Counted from the first letter of the stretch, positions 27,277-37,998 are shown. The stretch: DNA of 64,000 nt from Psychrobacter sp. GP33 (GCF_014119005.1 NZ_JACGYX010000005.1:186001-250000); one strand, 5' to 3'. Program-made: numbers and translations. The notes: generated by a model from the letters alone, not told the origin.

Positions 27277-27688
27277 AGAGTGACTATCCTATTGTATTTA
27301 CTGAACAGCTTAAAGGGGCTATAAGAGTAAAGTTAGCAATTAACTTAGAAGTAAAGAAGGTAACTCAGAAATAAAACAGACACAGCATAATGAAAAACGA
27401 AAGAAGGTACTGCTAGAATGGGTATAGTTATAATTTATAAACCACCCTCTAATTAATCGCAAATTGACATGAATGTCAACCACTAACCGCAAAGAGAGGG
27501 TAAATAAAGCTGAAGGTTATTATAACTATTGGTTATCAATGTTATATAAACGGCAAAAACCACAGCATTATACTGTGGTTCTTAAAATAAACATTTGTCT
27601 GTCTTGTTATATGAATGGATAAATAATTAGTTATCAACTAGTACCCATAAATATTTATAAGATAATGCTTATTGATAAGCAAATACAT
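27277..27688 (-). other. rpoZ-spoT intergenic region
   Basis: About 410 AT-rich bases holding the rpoZ terminator at 27555-27580 and, by implication, a separate spoT promoter. No ORF or further repeat is visible. Confidence 0.5.
27555..27580 (-). terminator. Intrinsic terminator of gmk-rpoZ
   Basis: AACCACAG/CTGTGGTT stem (27558-27565/27573-27580), 7-base loop, with TTTTT at the minus-strand exit. It uncouples spoT from gmk-rpoZ. Confidence 0.75.
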
Positions 27689-27949
27689 TTAGAAGCCGTG
27701 ATTGCCCGATAATGCTAAGTCTAACGAGCTGGCAGCAAAATGATGCTCTGGCTGATTAAGGATATCACGAGTGATTTTACCCGCAGCGATTTCACGTAAT
27801 GCCAATACCGTTGGCTTATCATTATCAACGTCTACTAATGGTTCAGCAGTACCTTTAGCCAATTGACGGGCGCGCTTACTGGCGACCAATACCAACTCAA
27901 AGCGATTATCCACATTATCCAAACAGTCTTCAATCGTTACGCGTGCCAT
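27689..27949 (-). CDS. rpoZ: RNA polymerase omega subunit
   Basis: 86 aa. N-terminus [24 protein letters not shown] and ARQLAKG match omega; a conserved [14 protein letters not shown] helix follows. Omega clamps the beta-prime subunit and is part of the ppGpp site 1. The gene lies 170 bases downstream of gmk, the usual arrangement. Confidence 0.97.
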   Translation of the reverse strand: MARVTIEDCLDNVDNRFELVLVASKRARQLAKGTAEPLVDVDNDKPTVLALREIAAGKITRDILNQPEHHFAASSLDLALSGNHGF

Positions 27950-28119
27950 AGATAGCTACCTCGGTTGTGTTTATCAGCGGCTGAGCACGGCGTACAGGAG
28001 CACGTACTGCCTTGATAAAATATATCATAAAATGTAGGGGTAATAACTCGCTATTATAGCATTTTTTAGTCATACAAGCAGAGGCTTTTTAGCGCAGTTT
28101 ACCAAATGCTTTTACGGTA

Positions 28120-28752
28120 TTACTGAGACTGACTGCCATCTTTTTGTAATAAGGTAGCAATGGTGGTTTGATAACGGCTTTGTTGCCGCGAAAGCGTTTG
28201 TCGGTCAGCGACGATAATGGCTTTTAATTCCGTTAATGCGACTTCAAAATTATCATTAATCACCACATAATCGGCATGTACATACTGCGACATTTCATGT
28301 ACTGAGCCAGCTAAACGCTGTTCGATGACGTCTGTACTATCGGTGGCGCGCGTTGAGAGACGCTGGCGCAAGGTTGCCACGCTTGGCGGTAAAATAAAAA
28401 TCATGGTGGCGTCGGTAAAGAGGCGTTTAACTTGTAATGCCCCTTGCCAGTCAATCTCTAAGATCACATCAATACCCGATTCTAATTGCGCGCGGACACT
28501 GTGCTCGGACGTGCCATAATAATTACCAAACACCTCAGCATGTTCTAAAAATTTGCCTTCACCAATCGCTGAGGTAAAAGTCTGTATATCAGTAAAATGA
28601 TAATGCTGACCATCAATTTCACCCGGGCGTGGGCTACGAGTGGTATGAGACACACTGACTGTCAAGTCATTGGTGGTGGCAAGCAGCTGTTTGACCAATG
28701 AGGTCTTGCCTGTACCTGAGGCGGCGGTGATAATAAATAATGAACCTGTCAT
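28120..28752 (-). CDS. gmk: Guanylate kinase
   Basis: 210 aa. Phosphorylates GMP/dGMP to GDP. P-loop [32 protein letters not shown] (GMP-binding), [27 protein letters not shown] and the LID arginines are present. It is divergent from ispH, with a 128-base shared promoter region. Confidence 0.97.
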   Translation of the reverse strand: MTGSLFIITAASGTGKTSLVKQLLATTNDLTVSVSHTTRSPRPGEIDGQHYHFTDIQTFTSAIGEGKFLEHAEVFGNYYGTSEHSVRAQLESGIDVILEIDWQGALQVKRLFTDATMIFILPPSVATLRQRLSTRATDSTDVIEQRLAGSVHEMSQYVHADYVVINDNFEVALTELKAIIVADRQTLSRQQSRYQTTIATLLQKDGSQSQ

Positions 28753-28880
28753 ACAAGGTGTCCTAAAAGAGAGGAATGGGGTTGAAAGGTGCGGAGAAAG
28801 AGCGAATTATGCTAAAGTAGCAACTCTTGTTAGCCTAATTTTTTTAGCCCAATCTAAATTATCCAATGATAGGTCGTCTT

Positions 28881-29837
28881 ATGCAAATTTATCTTGCCAA
28901 TCCTCGTGGGTTTTGTGCTGGTGTCGATCGCGCCATTGCTATTGTCAACCAAGCTTTACTGCGTTTTGAGCCACCCATCTATGTTCGTCATGAAGTGGTG
29001 CATAATAAGTTTGTGGTGTCAGACCTTGCCAATCGCGGTGCGGTTTTCGTTGAAGAGCTGCATGAAGTGCCTGACGGTGCCATTGTGATTTTCTCCGCCC
29101 ATGGGGTGTCAAAAGCGGTTGAAGATGAAGCAGCGCGCCGAGATTTGACTGTATTTGATGCCACATGCCCGCTAGTGACCAAAGTGCATATGGAAGTGGC
29201 AAAGTTCGCCCACGACGGTATGGACGCAGTATTAATTGGTCATGCAGGACACCCTGAAGTGGAAGGTACGATGGGGCGCTTTAGCCATCTGCATGGCGGG
29301 CACATTCATTTGGTTGAAAATGAAGAGGATGTTGACAAGCTGATTGTACAAGATGCGGAGCGTTTAGCCTTTGTCACTCAAACCACCTTATCGATGGATG
29401 ACACCGCGCGCGTTATCGATGCGCTGCGCACTAAATTCCCCAGCATTCAGGGACCGCGCAAAGACGATATCTGTTATGCCACTCAAAATCGCCAAGATGC
29501 AGTTAAAGATTTGGCGGGTCGTTGTGAGGTAGTACTGGTAGTAGGTTCGCCAAACTCATCAAATTCCAATCGTTTGCGTGAGCTTGCTGAACGTATGGAT
29601 TGCCAAGCCTATCTGATTGATAACGCCAGTGAAATGGACAGCAGCTGGTTCATGAATGTAAAAACCGTTGGGGTAACAGCGGGTGCGTCCGCGCCTGAAG
29701 TTTTGATTCAAGAAGTGCTGCAGCAATTGCAAGACTGGGGTGGAGAAGTGCCGGATGAACTTGCCGGTATTGAAGAAAATGTTACCTTTAGCTTGCCAAA
29801 AGAGCTGCGTATTCCCGTAGCCCAAGTAAATCTTTAG
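28881..29837 (+). CDS. ispH: 4-hydroxy-3-methylbut-2-enyl diphosphate reductase
   Basis: 318 aa from the ATG at 28881 (AGGT upstream); a frame from 28866 has no ribosome-binding site. Last step of the MEP isoprenoid pathway, making IPP and DMAPP with a [4Fe-4S] cluster. Its three cluster cysteines are in [10 protein letters not shown] (Cys12), [11 protein letters not shown] and [19 protein letters not shown] and TAGASAPE complete the signature. A hypothetical thioesterase follows 92 bases downstream. Confidence 0.97.
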   Translation: MQIYLANPRGFCAGVDRAIAIVNQALLRFEPPIYVRHEVVHNKFVVSDLANRGAVFVEELHEVPDGAIVIFSAHGVSKAVEDEAARRDLTVFDATCPLVTKVHMEVAKFAHDGMDAVLIGHAGHPEVEGTMGRFSHLHGGHIHLVENEEDVDKLIVQDAERLAFVTQTTLSMDDTARVIDALRTKFPSIQGPRKDDICYATQNRQDAVKDLAGRCEVVLVVGSPNSSNSNRLRELAERMDCQAYLIDNASEMDSSWFMNVKTVGVTAGASAPEVLIQEVLQQLQDWGGEVPDELAGIEENVTFSLPKELRIPVAQVNL

Positions 29838-29929
29838 GTGTTCATTATAGGACAGCTGTTTGGTTAATATTACATTAGACGATATTAATAATACTCCTAA
29901 CTCCAAATTAAGCTAGATTAAGGACAAGC

Positions 29930-30745
29930 ATGAGCGCGTATTACCAGTTTATCAATCGTGAACCCCAAGCCGATGGTAGCCATGTGGCGCGTTATCAACC
30001 CACGTATCATACCCAAGGGACATGGAATCCTGATGACCAGCACATGGCGTCAGCAACTGGATTATTAACTCATGAGCTAAGTCAGTTCGCACCACAAAAG
30101 GATATGCGACTTGCACGCATTAGCCTAGATATCTTAGGGCGGATACCGTTAGCAGAAGCCAGTATTACCACCCGCTTTATCCGTGCTGGCAAGACCATTG
30201 CGCTTATAGAATCTGTCCTTAGCTGTCAAGGTCGTGATTGCATTATTGCGCGTGCGTGGCGATTAATGACGCAAGATACTCGTGCGATTGCTGGAATTGA
30301 AGATTCAGTTGCTCTTTATCAGCCTGAGCAATTGCCTGAATGGCAAGAGATGCACAAGTGGCCAGGCAGTTATATTAAAACATTAACACTGGTATCCGAG
30401 CCAAATCGCCGTCCCGGTCGTGGCATGGTTTGGGTTACGAATGATGTCGATATGATATCAGGCGTACCAACAGAAGATTTAACCCATTTGATGGGCATGG
30501 TTGATACCGCCAATGGCGTCGTGCCGCGTACCGGGCTGGGCTTGGATGAGGCACAATGGATGTTTCCCAATACCGACCTACAAATTCATATGCACCGCTT
30601 GCCACAAGGTCGGTGGCTTGGTCTTGAGGCTGTCCAGCAGTATGGAACTGATGGCATCGGGCTGACCAGTGCTATATTGCATGATGTTTATGGTCCCTTT
30701 GGGCGCAGTGAGCAAATTCTTACCGTGCGTCCAATGCCGTGCTAA
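29930..30745 (+). CDS. Acyl-CoA thioesterase-like double hot-dog protein
   Basis: 271 aa. Two consecutive hot-dog folds of the TesB-like/4HBT_3 type. The first has TGLLTHELSQFAP and ISLDILGRIPLAEASITTRFIRAGKTIALIE split across its strands. The second has GLGLDEAQWMFPNTDLQIHMHRLPQG and a terminal GRSEQILTVRP. It belongs to the thioesterase family acting on acyl-CoA or similar thioesters. The substrate is unknown and no pathway partner is adjacent. Confidence 0.78.
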   Translation: MSAYYQFINREPQADGSHVARYQPTYHTQGTWNPDDQHMASATGLLTHELSQFAPQKDMRLARISLDILGRIPLAEASITTRFIRAGKTIALIESVLSCQGRDCIIARAWRLMTQDTRAIAGIEDSVALYQPEQLPEWQEMHKWPGSYIKTLTLVSEPNRRPGRGMVWVTNDVDMISGVPTEDLTHLMGMVDTANGVVPRTGLGLDEAQWMFPNTDLQIHMHRLPQGRWLGLEAVQQYGTDGIGLTSAILHDVYGPFGRSEQILTVRPMPC

Positions 30746-30812
30746 TTGGTAAGTGCTACTTGGTTAACTGCTATCAATAATGGCGTTTATGATAATAAAG
30801 CTATGCTTCATG

Positions 30813-30840
30813 CTTGAAATTTTTTGCTATGCCCCTATTT
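30813..30840 (+). promoter_or_regulatory. Near-consensus sigma-32 promoter of htpG
   Basis: CTTGAAA (30813-30819) matches the -35 consensus exactly. After a 12-base spacer, CCCCTATTT (30832-30840) closely resembles the -10 CCCCATNT. It lies 68-95 bases upstream of htpG, a known heat-shock gene. Confidence 0.75.
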
Positions 30841-30907
30841 GTATAAACAGTCCGTCAGTTTGAACGACGGTAACTTGTTACTTTTATTTATTCATTAAGG
30901 AGCGGTT

Positions 30908-32881
30908 ATGAGCGAACAAACCTCAGCAGACAACCAAAACCCAGAATTAAAAAAACATACCTTTGAAGCAGAAGTTGCCCAATTATTACATTTGGTGACC
31001 CATTCACTGTACTCTAATTCTGAAATTTTCGTCCGTGAATTGGTGTCCAATGCTTCTGATGCTTGTGATAAATTGCGTTTTGAAGCCACCAATGACGACA
31101 GCCTGTATGAAGATGACGGTGAGTTGCGCATTCGTATTGCAGTCGATGAAGACGCTAAAACCATTACCTTTGCCGATAATGGTATTGGCATGAATGAAGC
31201 TGATGCGATTGAAAACTTGGGCACGATTGCAAAGTCTGGCACTAAAGCTTTCCTAGACAAATTGTCTGACTCTCAAAAGCAAGATGGTCAGTTAATCGGG
31301 CAGTTCGGTGTAGGTTTCTATTCTGGCTTTATCGTCGCTGACACCATCAGCGTTGAAACCCGCAAAGCTGGCGATGCCGAAGAAAATGGCGTGCGCTGGG
31401 TATCTGATGGCACGGGTAGCTTTACGGTTGAAAAGATTAGCAAAGCAGAGCGCGGTACCAGTATCACTTTACATCTAAAAGATCAGTACTCTGAAGGCGA
31501 AGACAGCTATTTAGACCGTGGAAAAATTAAGCAGTTAGTGAATAAATATTCTGACCATATCAGTTTGCCGATTCAGATGCGTAAAGAAATTTGGCAAGAA
31601 GACGTTAAGGAAGATGAAAACGACGATACGCCAGCTGGCGGCGAGATGGTATTGACCGACGAATGGGAAACCATTAATAAAGCCAGTGCGTTATGGACAC
31701 GTACGGCGTCTGAAGTTGAAGATGATGAGTATGTCGATTTTTATAAAAACATCACCTATGACATGGACGCGCCGCTCGCGTGGACGCATAACCGTGTTGA
31801 AGGTCGGGTTCAATATACCCAGCTGTTATATATCCCGAAAAAAGCGCCAGTCGATTTATACACACGCGAGCAGCAGCATGGCTTAAAGCTATACGTGAAG
31901 CGCGTCTTTATTATGGATGACGCTGAGCAGTTGCTACCGATGTACCTGCGTTTTGTAAAAGGTGTCATTGATTCAGCCGATTTGCCATTGAACGTCAGCC
32001 GCGAAATTTTACAAGAATCGCGTGATGTTAAATCTATCCGTGATGGTAACGCCCGTCGTATTTTGACTTTATTAGCAAGCCTAGCTAATAGCGAAGATGT
32101 GGACAAACAAGAGAAGTTTGCGCAGTTCTATGCTGAATTTGGTGATGTCATCAAAGAAGGCGTTGGCGAAGACATGGGCAACCAAGAACGTATTGCCAAA
32201 TTATTACGCTATGCGACCAGCACCCAAGATAGCGAAACTACTAGCTTTGAAGATTATAAAGCGTGTATGAAAGACGGTCAAAAAGCCATTTATTACCTAA
32301 CGGCTGACAGTCTGGCAGCAGCAAAAAATAGCCCACAATTAGAGCTATTTAAGAAAAAAGGCATCGAAGTTATCTTGATGACCAGTCGTGTTGATGAATG
32401 GGCAATGAATTTTTTAACGTCATTTGATGAGATGCCGCTGCAAAATATCGCTAAAGGTGCAGTAGACTTGGGCGATTTGCAGGATGAAGCCGAAAAAGCT
32501 GAAGCTTCAAAAGCTGAAGAGACGCTCAAGCCTGTGGTTGATAAATTCAAAGCCGCATTAGGTTTGCGTGCCAAAGACGTCAAAGTATCAACACGTTTGG
32601 TCGATAGTCCAGCCTGCCTGGTCGTTGGTGAAGGCGAGCTGTCGCCACAAATGATTCAAATGCTTAAGCAAATGGGGCAGGATGTTCCGGAAAGCAAACC
32701 AACGCTTGAGATTAATCCTAATCATCCACTGATTAAAAAGTTGGAGACCAGCGAGCAATCTGATGCTGATTTTGACACTTTGGCACAAGTGATTTTTGAT
32801 CAAGCATTGTTAGCAGATGGCGGTCAATTAGAAGACCCAGCAGCTTATCTCAAACGTGTGAATGAACTATTAATGCGCTGA
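30908..32881 (+). CDS. htpG: Chaperone HtpG (bacterial Hsp90)
   Basis: 657 aa. ATP-dependent homodimeric chaperone. N-terminal GHKL ATPase: [48 protein letters not shown] and GTSITLHLK. The middle domain has [19 protein letters not shown] and the C-terminal dimerisation region is intact. The length fits the family (about 625-660). It is preceded by a sigma-32-type promoter and followed by a strong terminator, so it forms its own transcription unit. Confidence 0.98.
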   Translation: MSEQTSADNQNPELKKHTFEAEVAQLLHLVTHSLYSNSEIFVRELVSNASDACDKLRFEATNDDSLYEDDGELRIRIAVDEDAKTITFADNGIGMNEADAIENLGTIAKSGTKAFLDKLSDSQKQDGQLIGQFGVGFYSGFIVADTISVETRKAGDAEENGVRWVSDGTGSFTVEKISKAERGTSITLHLKDQYSEGEDSYLDRGKIKQLVNKYSDHISLPIQMRKEIWQEDVKEDENDDTPAGGEMVLTDEWETINKASALWTRTASEVEDDEYVDFYKNITYDMDAPLAWTHNRVEGRVQYTQLLYIPKKAPVDLYTREQQHGLKLYVKRVFIMDDAEQLLPMYLRFVKGVIDSADLPLNVSREILQESRDVKSIRDGNARRILTLLASLANSEDVDKQEKFAQFYAEFGDVIKEGVGEDMGNQERIAKLLRYATSTQDSETTSFEDYKACMKDGQKAIYYLTADSLAAAKNSPQLELFKKKGIEVILMTSRVDEWAMNFLTSFDEMPLQNIAKGAVDLGDLQDEAEKAEASKAEETLKPVVDKFKAALGLRAKDVKVSTRLVDSPACLVVGEGELSPQMIQMLKQMGQDVPESKPTLEINPNHPLIKKLETSEQSDADFDTLAQVIFDQALLADGGQLEDPAAYLKRVNELLMR

Positions 32882-32940
32882 TATCTATTTAGCTGTCATT
32901 CAATTTGAATAGTAGGCTAAGAAAAATAAGAGCGTTGAAT

Positions 32941-32975
32941 AAAAAAGAGGTCTTAGTTTAAGACCTCTTTTTTTT
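32941..32975 (+). terminator. Intrinsic terminator after htpG
   Basis: Perfect 15-bp inverted repeat (arms 32941-32955 and 32959-32973) with a 3-base loop and a T8 run. Confidence 0.9.
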
Positions 32976-33115
32976 ATGAGATTTACAAATCATCCTTATC
33001 GTCTTTACTCACAATCCGTTACAATCGCGATAGATTACCAAGATAGACTATTGAAAAGTATTATCAAATTATTGATACCGCTCTTTTTCTCTCGACTGAC
33101 CAGAGGTGTAAGTCT

Positions 33116-34582
33116 TTGTCACTTTCGTCGCTCAAAACCATCTCTCTTCAGCGTTTTTCGCTTAATTTTGCCGCCAATATTATCGCCTCGTTGTGGATGT
33201 TGGTGGGGTCAACACGCGCCTTTTCATGGGTTAAGCCTACCTTTATGCAGTTTGCTACTTTTGCGTTATTAGCGCTCGGTAGTAATGTGTTGTTTTCATG
33301 GCTGGCTGCCGAAAGTGGTAGCGTGTTTAATGAGCAAGGGCTGGTTAGCTATCTGATTTGGCCAACGATTATTTTACTTGGCGGTATCATTTTAGCGCGG
33401 CGTGCGGGTAATCAGTCGCTGGTGTTTGTTCCTGTCATATTGTGGTTAGTGGCGGATACGTTATCAGCTCTATTGCAAAGCGCGGTGCAGTTTTTGGGTA
33501 GTCATGGGTGGTTGCCAGAGTGGAGCTATTCTTTTTTACCGATATTGTTTTTAATATTATTCTTATGGCAAACGCTGGCATTATTGTGGTTATTTGCTCG
33601 TCGTCTGCGAACCCCATGGTGGGAGCGTTTAATCGTTTTAGTGGGCGCGGTTGCACTACTGACTATTTGGCAAGGCAATATTGCCGACCAGCCTATTTTT
33701 AAACAAATTCCGGTACAGCCTGTATTGGAAGAGGCAGCATTGTACAAGCAACCGCATCTATTAGCGCAAGCGTTAGCCAGCATTAAGCCGAATATACCGG
33801 GGAAAAGTGATTGGTATTTTATGGGTGTAGCGGGATTTGCTGAACAAAATGTCTTTCGCTCTGAGATTAATCGCGTTCGTGAGTTGTTTGATGTGCGTTT
33901 TGGCACCAGTGGCAACTCGCTCACATTGATTAATAATACCTATAGCTGGCTCGATGAGCCAATTGCTACTAAGACCAGTATTTTGCAAGGGTTAAAGCGA
34001 ATTGGTCAGCAAATGAATGCCGATGAAGATGTGCTGTTATTGACTTTATCTTCGCATGGCACCACAGATATTGTGCAGCTTGCTAACCCACCTATTGAGA
34101 TGGAAGATTTAGATCCAGTATGGCTGCGTCAGGCGCTGGATGCATCCGGTATTCGCTGGCGTGTCATTGTAGTGTCAGCTTGTTATTCAGGCTCCTTTAT
34201 TGATGAATTGCAGTCACCAACCACAGTGGTAATTACCGCCTCGGCTGCTGATAAAATGTCGTTTGGTTGCACTAATACTGCAGAGATGACTTATTTTGGA
34301 CAAGCCTTTTTTGCTGAAAGTCTACGTGAAAATACCAGCTTTGCCGCCGCATTTAAAGATGCTAGCTTACGGATTCGTGAGCGTGAAGGCTTTATGGGTT
34401 TTGAGCCATCAAATCCGCAAATGGTCGTCGGTAGCTTAATGAAAACCGCGCTACCTGCATTCGAGCAAGTATTGTTTGATAAGACTCGTCCGCCTACTCC
34501 CAGTGTTAGTAATGATAATGCTATTGTGGGTAATGCCATCAAGGATACTAATATTCGTATTGTGCCTGAGGCGGTACAGTAG
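33116..34582 (+). CDS. Membrane-anchored C13 (legumain/caspase-like) peptidase
   Basis: 488 aa from a TTG at 33116 with GAGG 9 bases upstream. The next in-frame ATG is at 33197. Residues 1-190 form about five membrane helices (near 42-65, 77-95, 103-122, 141-161, 170-187). From about residue 230 a clan-CD peptidase fold begins: WYFMGVAGFAEQNVF, then LLLTLSSHGTTD with His314, then VIVVSACYSGSF with Cys356, the His-Gly and Ala-Cys dyad of peptidase family C13. The catalytic domain is predicted to be on one face of the inner membrane. Substrate and physiological role are unknown. It is monocistronic, with a terminator downstream. Confidence 0.85.
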   Translation: MSLSSLKTISLQRFSLNFAANIIASLWMLVGSTRAFSWVKPTFMQFATFALLALGSNVLFSWLAAESGSVFNEQGLVSYLIWPTIILLGGIILARRAGNQSLVFVPVILWLVADTLSALLQSAVQFLGSHGWLPEWSYSFLPILFLILFLWQTLALLWLFARRLRTPWWERLIVLVGAVALLTIWQGNIADQPIFKQIPVQPVLEEAALYKQPHLLAQALASIKPNIPGKSDWYFMGVAGFAEQNVFRSEINRVRELFDVRFGTSGNSLTLINNTYSWLDEPIATKTSILQGLKRIGQQMNADEDVLLLTLSSHGTTDIVQLANPPIEMEDLDPVWLRQALDASGIRWRVIVVSACYSGSFIDELQSPTTVVITASAADKMSFGCTNTAEMTYFGQAFFAESLRENTSFAAAFKDASLRIREREGFMGFEPSNPQMVVGSLMKTALPAFEQVLFDKTRPPTPSVSNDNAIVGNAIKDTNIRIVPEAVQ

Positions 34583-34915
34583 CACGCAGTCACTATAAAT
34601 ATACTACCCATCAATGCTGCTAAAGAATTTGAGTAATTTTTCTTTAAAGAGTCTTAACCTTATATAAATATTTATGGCTATATAAAGGCTTAACAAGCTC
34701 TTATATAAAGCCTACAGTTTAGTGGAACTAAGTTTGTATAATGGAAACTTAGCATTAAGATTGATTCTAAAAATAATAATAAATCATACTAATCCTATAT
34801 TTTGTACGCGCTATGCACCAGAGTGTTAGCGCCTTTTTATTAACTGCTATTTTTGCTCTTCACTAATTTTAATGATTTCGATTTGTATTATTGTCATATA
34901 AAAGGAACGTCTATC
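34583..34915 (+). other. Intergenic region upstream of fghA
   Basis: About 330 AT-rich bases holding the terminator at 34808-34838 and the fghA ribosome-binding site (AAGGA, 34902-34906). A TATAAT hexamer near 34736 has no good -35 partner. No ORF is visible. Confidence 0.4.
34808..34838 (+). terminator. Intrinsic terminator upstream of fghA
   Basis: GCGCTA (34808-34813) pairs with TAGCGC (34827-34832), with an inner CAC/GTG pairing, followed by CTTTTT. It ends upstream transcription, probably that of the C13 peptidase gene. Confidence 0.6.
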
Positions 34916-35806
34916 ATGAGTATCCCTCAAGCCCATAGTTTGCCTGCCAATACTAAGCTGACTACGATCAGTACAAACCGTTGTTTTGATGGTGAGCAGC
35001 GCTATTATTGCCATCAGTCTGACGCGACAAAAACGGCGATGACCTTCAGTATTTATTTGCCCGATGAGGCGCTTGCCGGACACTTATGCCCAGCCATCTT
35101 ATATTTGTCGGGGCTAACTTGTAATGCAGATAACGTCACTCATAAAGCGCATTTTCAACAAAAATGTAGCGAGCTTGGCATGATATTTATTGCGCCAGAT
35201 ACTTCTCCTAGAAGTAGTGATGAGCAGGATGTGCCAAATGATGAGCGTTATTTCGTCGGGCAAGGGGCGAGCTATTACGTTGATGCCACTCAGGCGCCGT
35301 GGTCAGACAACTTTAATATGCAAAGCTATATTGCCGATGAGCTATATGATTTGTTGCGTACCGAATTTGGTATTGCCAGTATCGGGATTATGGGTCACTC
35401 AATGGGTGGACATGGCGCGCTACTATTAGGCTTTACCTTCCCTAGTAAATTTGTCAGCGTATCGGCTTTATCGCCGGTCTGCGCCGCCAGTGAATCCGCA
35501 TGGGGTCAAGCCGCTTTTACAGAATACTTTGGCGATGATAAAGAAAAATGGCAAGCGTCCGATGCCGCTCACACTATTGAAGCTGTCGGTCAGCAGTACA
35601 CCAGTATTTTGGTAGATCAAGGCGCTGCCGACGAGTTTTTAGCAGATGGGCAATTACAAACGCCAAAGTTGCAGCAAGCGTGTGCGAAGGCAGGACAGCC
35701 ATTAACGCTACGTTATCAAGCAGGTCATGACCACAGCTACTATTTTATTCAATCGGTAATTGAAGATCATATTGAGCACCATTGGCGCATGGCACAGTTG
35801 AGCTAA
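34916..35806 (+). CDS. fghA: S-formylglutathione hydrolase
   Basis: 296 aa from the ATG at 34916 (AAGGA at 34902-34906). An earlier in-frame start at 34853 is not supported. Alpha/beta hydrolase (esterase D) that releases formate from S-formylglutathione in formaldehyde detoxification. Visible: LYLSGLTCNADNV, PDTSPR, GHSMGGHGALLLGF with the nucleophile Ser, and GHDHSYYFIQSV with the catalytic His. The partner glutathione-dependent formaldehyde dehydrogenase is not in the window. Confidence 0.93.
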   Translation: MSIPQAHSLPANTKLTTISTNRCFDGEQRYYCHQSDATKTAMTFSIYLPDEALAGHLCPAILYLSGLTCNADNVTHKAHFQQKCSELGMIFIAPDTSPRSSDEQDVPNDERYFVGQGASYYVDATQAPWSDNFNMQSYIADELYDLLRTEFGIASIGIMGHSMGGHGALLLGFTFPSKFVSVSALSPVCAASESAWGQAAFTEYFGDDKEKWQASDAAHTIEAVGQQYTSILVDQGAADEFLADGQLQTPKLQQACAKAGQPLTLRYQAGHDHSYYFIQSVIEDHIEHHWRMAQLS

Positions 35807-35902
35807 CGAGAGCCTGTGTTTTAAGGGCGCAACGACATAATGATTCGTATAATTTTTTAAAGTTAGTTTTTTAGAAGTTAATAACTTAGAAGCGAAGTTC
35901 TT

Positions 35903-36337
35903 ATGAAAAACCTTTCGTCGTCTCTTGCTATCATGCAAGCGGATATAGATAAAGCAATACGAGCAAAGCGACAAGCTGATATTGATGATTTAAGGGTTGT
36001 CACCCATACTGTTAAAGAAGGTGGCGACAAAAGTATCGAGACATCAAATGAGCGCTTATTAAAAGCTACCAATGTGGCGTTTAATAAAGTACTAAGCGTA
36101 CCTGAGCTGTCACGTGTAATAGAGATGGCGTGGGAAGATAGAACACCGTTTACGGCGATAGCGCAAAGTTATGGGCTTAGTGAGGCAGATGTGATTATAT
36201 TGATGCGTCAGGAGCTAAAGCCTTCTTCTTTTCGTTTGTGGCGACAGCGGGTAAGCGGTCGCGCGACCAAACATCAAGCAAAGCGTTCTTTTATAGTGGG
36301 TCGCGCTTATTGCAAAACGCAATATAAGCCACAATAA
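35903..36337 (+). CDS. DUF2805/TIGR03643-family protein
   Basis: 144 aa, strongly basic in its second half. The conserved block reads VIEMAWEDRTPFTAIAQSYG, LSEADVIILMRQELKPSSF and RLWRQRVSGRATKH, which fits the DUF2805 family. The middle looks like a helix-turn-helix-type alpha region, so nucleic-acid binding is possible but unproven. About 60 N-terminal residues are variable and charged. Its function is unknown. Confidence 0.75.
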   Translation: MKNLSSSLAIMQADIDKAIRAKRQADIDDLRVVTHTVKEGGDKSIETSNERLLKATNVAFNKVLSVPELSRVIEMAWEDRTPFTAIAQSYGLSEADVIILMRQELKPSSFRLWRQRVSGRATKHQAKRSFIVGRAYCKTQYKPQ

Positions 36338-36436
36338 TGGTATTATTACGCCATCTTAAATTTTTAAACATATTTATCTTTTCTAATATTTAACTTGTCT
36401 ACAATCTCTAGCAAACCCTAACTAGGTAGCTCAACT

Positions 36437-37135
36437 ATGATCTGTCCCTCTCAGCCTTATTTAATCGCTCCCTCTATCTTATCTGCTGACTTCGCCCGCT
36501 TAGGCGAAGAGGTAGAAACGGTTCTAAAAGCAGGGGCGGATATCATCCATTTTGATGTGATGGACAATCATTATGTGCCCAACCTCACGTTTGGGAGTAT
36601 GATATGTAAGGCGCTGCGTGATTATGGTATTGATGCACCCATTGATGTACATCTGATGGTATCTCCTGTCGATGGCATGATTGAGCAGTTTTTAGAAGCG
36701 GGTGCCAGCGTTATTACCTTTCATCCAGAAGCCAGTGCTCACGTTGATCGCTCATTGCAATTGATTAAAGATGGTGGTGCAAAATGTGGATTGGTGCTTA
36801 ACCCTGCCACGCCTCTACATTATTTAGATTATGTTATGGACAAAGTTGACCAAATCTTATTGATGAGCGTCAACCCGGGTTTCGGTGGTCAGTCCTTTAT
36901 CGAGAGCACTTTAGATAAGGTACGTGCGGTTCGCAAATTGATAGATGCTAGTGGTCGTGATATTCGCTTAGAAGTGGATGGTGGCATTAAAGCCAATAAT
37001 ATTCGCGCCATTGCTGAAGCAGGGGCAGATATGTTTGTCGCTGGTTCTGCCATCTTTAATCAAACAGATTACTGTGCCGCTATTGATGCTATGCGTCAAG
37101 AACTGTCACTTGTAAACAGTGCTATTGGTGAATAA
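36437..37135 (+). CDS. rpe: Ribulose-phosphate 3-epimerase
   Basis: 232 aa. Interconverts ribulose-5-phosphate and xylulose-5-phosphate in the pentose phosphate pathway. TIM barrel with [14 protein letters not shown], metal-binding [37 protein letters not shown] and the phosphate-binding [12 protein letters not shown] and AGSAIF. A ribosome-binding AGGTAG lies upstream of the ATG. A phosphoglycolate phosphatase gene (gph), which often follows, is absent; a small membrane protein comes instead. Confidence 0.97.
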   Translation: MICPSQPYLIAPSILSADFARLGEEVETVLKAGADIIHFDVMDNHYVPNLTFGSMICKALRDYGIDAPIDVHLMVSPVDGMIEQFLEAGASVITFHPEASAHVDRSLQLIKDGGAKCGLVLNPATPLHYLDYVMDKVDQILLMSVNPGFGGQSFIESTLDKVRAVRKLIDASGRDIRLEVDGGIKANNIRAIAEAGADMFVAGSAIFNQTDYCAAIDAMRQELSLVNSAIGE

Positions 37136-37233
37136 TGATTAATAAAGGTTTTATTAAGTTATTGATTTATCAGCATATAGCCTTATTAAAGTATTAATCA
37201 ATATCATCATGATACGCACAACAGAGGTAAATT

Positions 37234-37596
37234 ATGAATACGCAAGATACGGTGACCCCGTCCGCGTCTACAAATGCGCAAGGTTATCAAAAATCCTTTA
37301 AAAAACGCAGCCTCGTACCTAAGGGTATTACCATAGGGTTAGCACTATTTGCCCTTATATTAAGCCTTGCAGGTTACGGCTTTCGAATAATAGCCGGCGA
37401 TGATGTTGACGATGTACTGCGCCACGCGATTGTCTTAGTGCCCGCATTTGTTGTTGGTATTCCACTTCTGTTTTGGCTAGGCTCAAAGGTATTTAATAAG
37501 CTTAATGGTGTGCATATTGAAGGCTGGAATGCGATTAGTCTTGGCTGTCTGACCTCTTGTATTGCTATGCTGTGGTTGATGGGTGGCTACAGCTAA
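37234..37596 (+). CDS. Small three-helix membrane protein, unknown
   Basis: 120 aa, ATG preceded by AGAGGTA. A Ser/Thr/Gln/Lys-rich cytosolic leader (1-30) precedes three hydrophobic segments (about 31-52, 65-84, 98-116). No family is recognised. It follows rpe by 98 bases and may be cotranscribed with it; no function can be given. Confidence 0.6.
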   Translation: MNTQDTVTPSASTNAQGYQKSFKKRSLVPKGITIGLALFALILSLAGYGFRIIAGDDVDDVLRHAIVLVPAFVVGIPLLFWLGSKVFNKLNGVHIEGWNAISLGCLTSCIAMLWLMGGYS

Positions 37597-37686
37597 TTGT
37601 TTGTTAAATTTTTTTCTTTAACTCTATTGATGTCTTTAATCGATGTGATGTTTATACGTCATGCGTGATTATTTTTGGAAACTTGC

Positions 37687-37998
37687 ATGCGAATCGTACC
37701 GACAGCTCTTGCCAATATTATTTATCCTAAAGACTTGCCGAACGGTCTATTTACCAGCTTGATTATCGGCTGTTTGTTGCTCGGTTTAGCGTCATTACGT
37801 CATGGCACCGACTTACAAGGCTGGCTGAACGTCATCGAAAATTGGCTATTGATGTTACTAATATTACCGACTGCTACTGCCACGGTCGCGCTACCGTTTA
37901 AATATCGTGACCCTAGTTTAGAGTTAAAACTGGTTTACTATTTGGGTATGTTTGTAGCGTTTTTATTTACCATAGCTAAGTTACGCTACTGGCGCTAA
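37687..37998 (+). CDS. Small membrane protein, unknown
   Basis: 103 aa from the ATG at 37687 (GGAA 6 bases upstream). An in-frame TTG at 37675 is less likely. Three hydrophobic helices (about 21-38, 51-70, 83-99) and a short basic tail. No recognised family; it may share a transcript with the preceding small membrane protein. Confidence 0.55.
   Translation: MRIVPTALANIIYPKDLPNGLFTSLIIGCLLLGLASLRHGTDLQGWLNVIENWLLMLLILPTATATVALPFKYRDPSLELKLVYYLGMFVAFLFTIAKLRYWR

Noticed and set aside
32976..33272. 98-codon plus-strand frame before the C13 peptidase
   Set aside because: Overlaps the peptidase N-terminus in another frame, and the composition is not protein-like.
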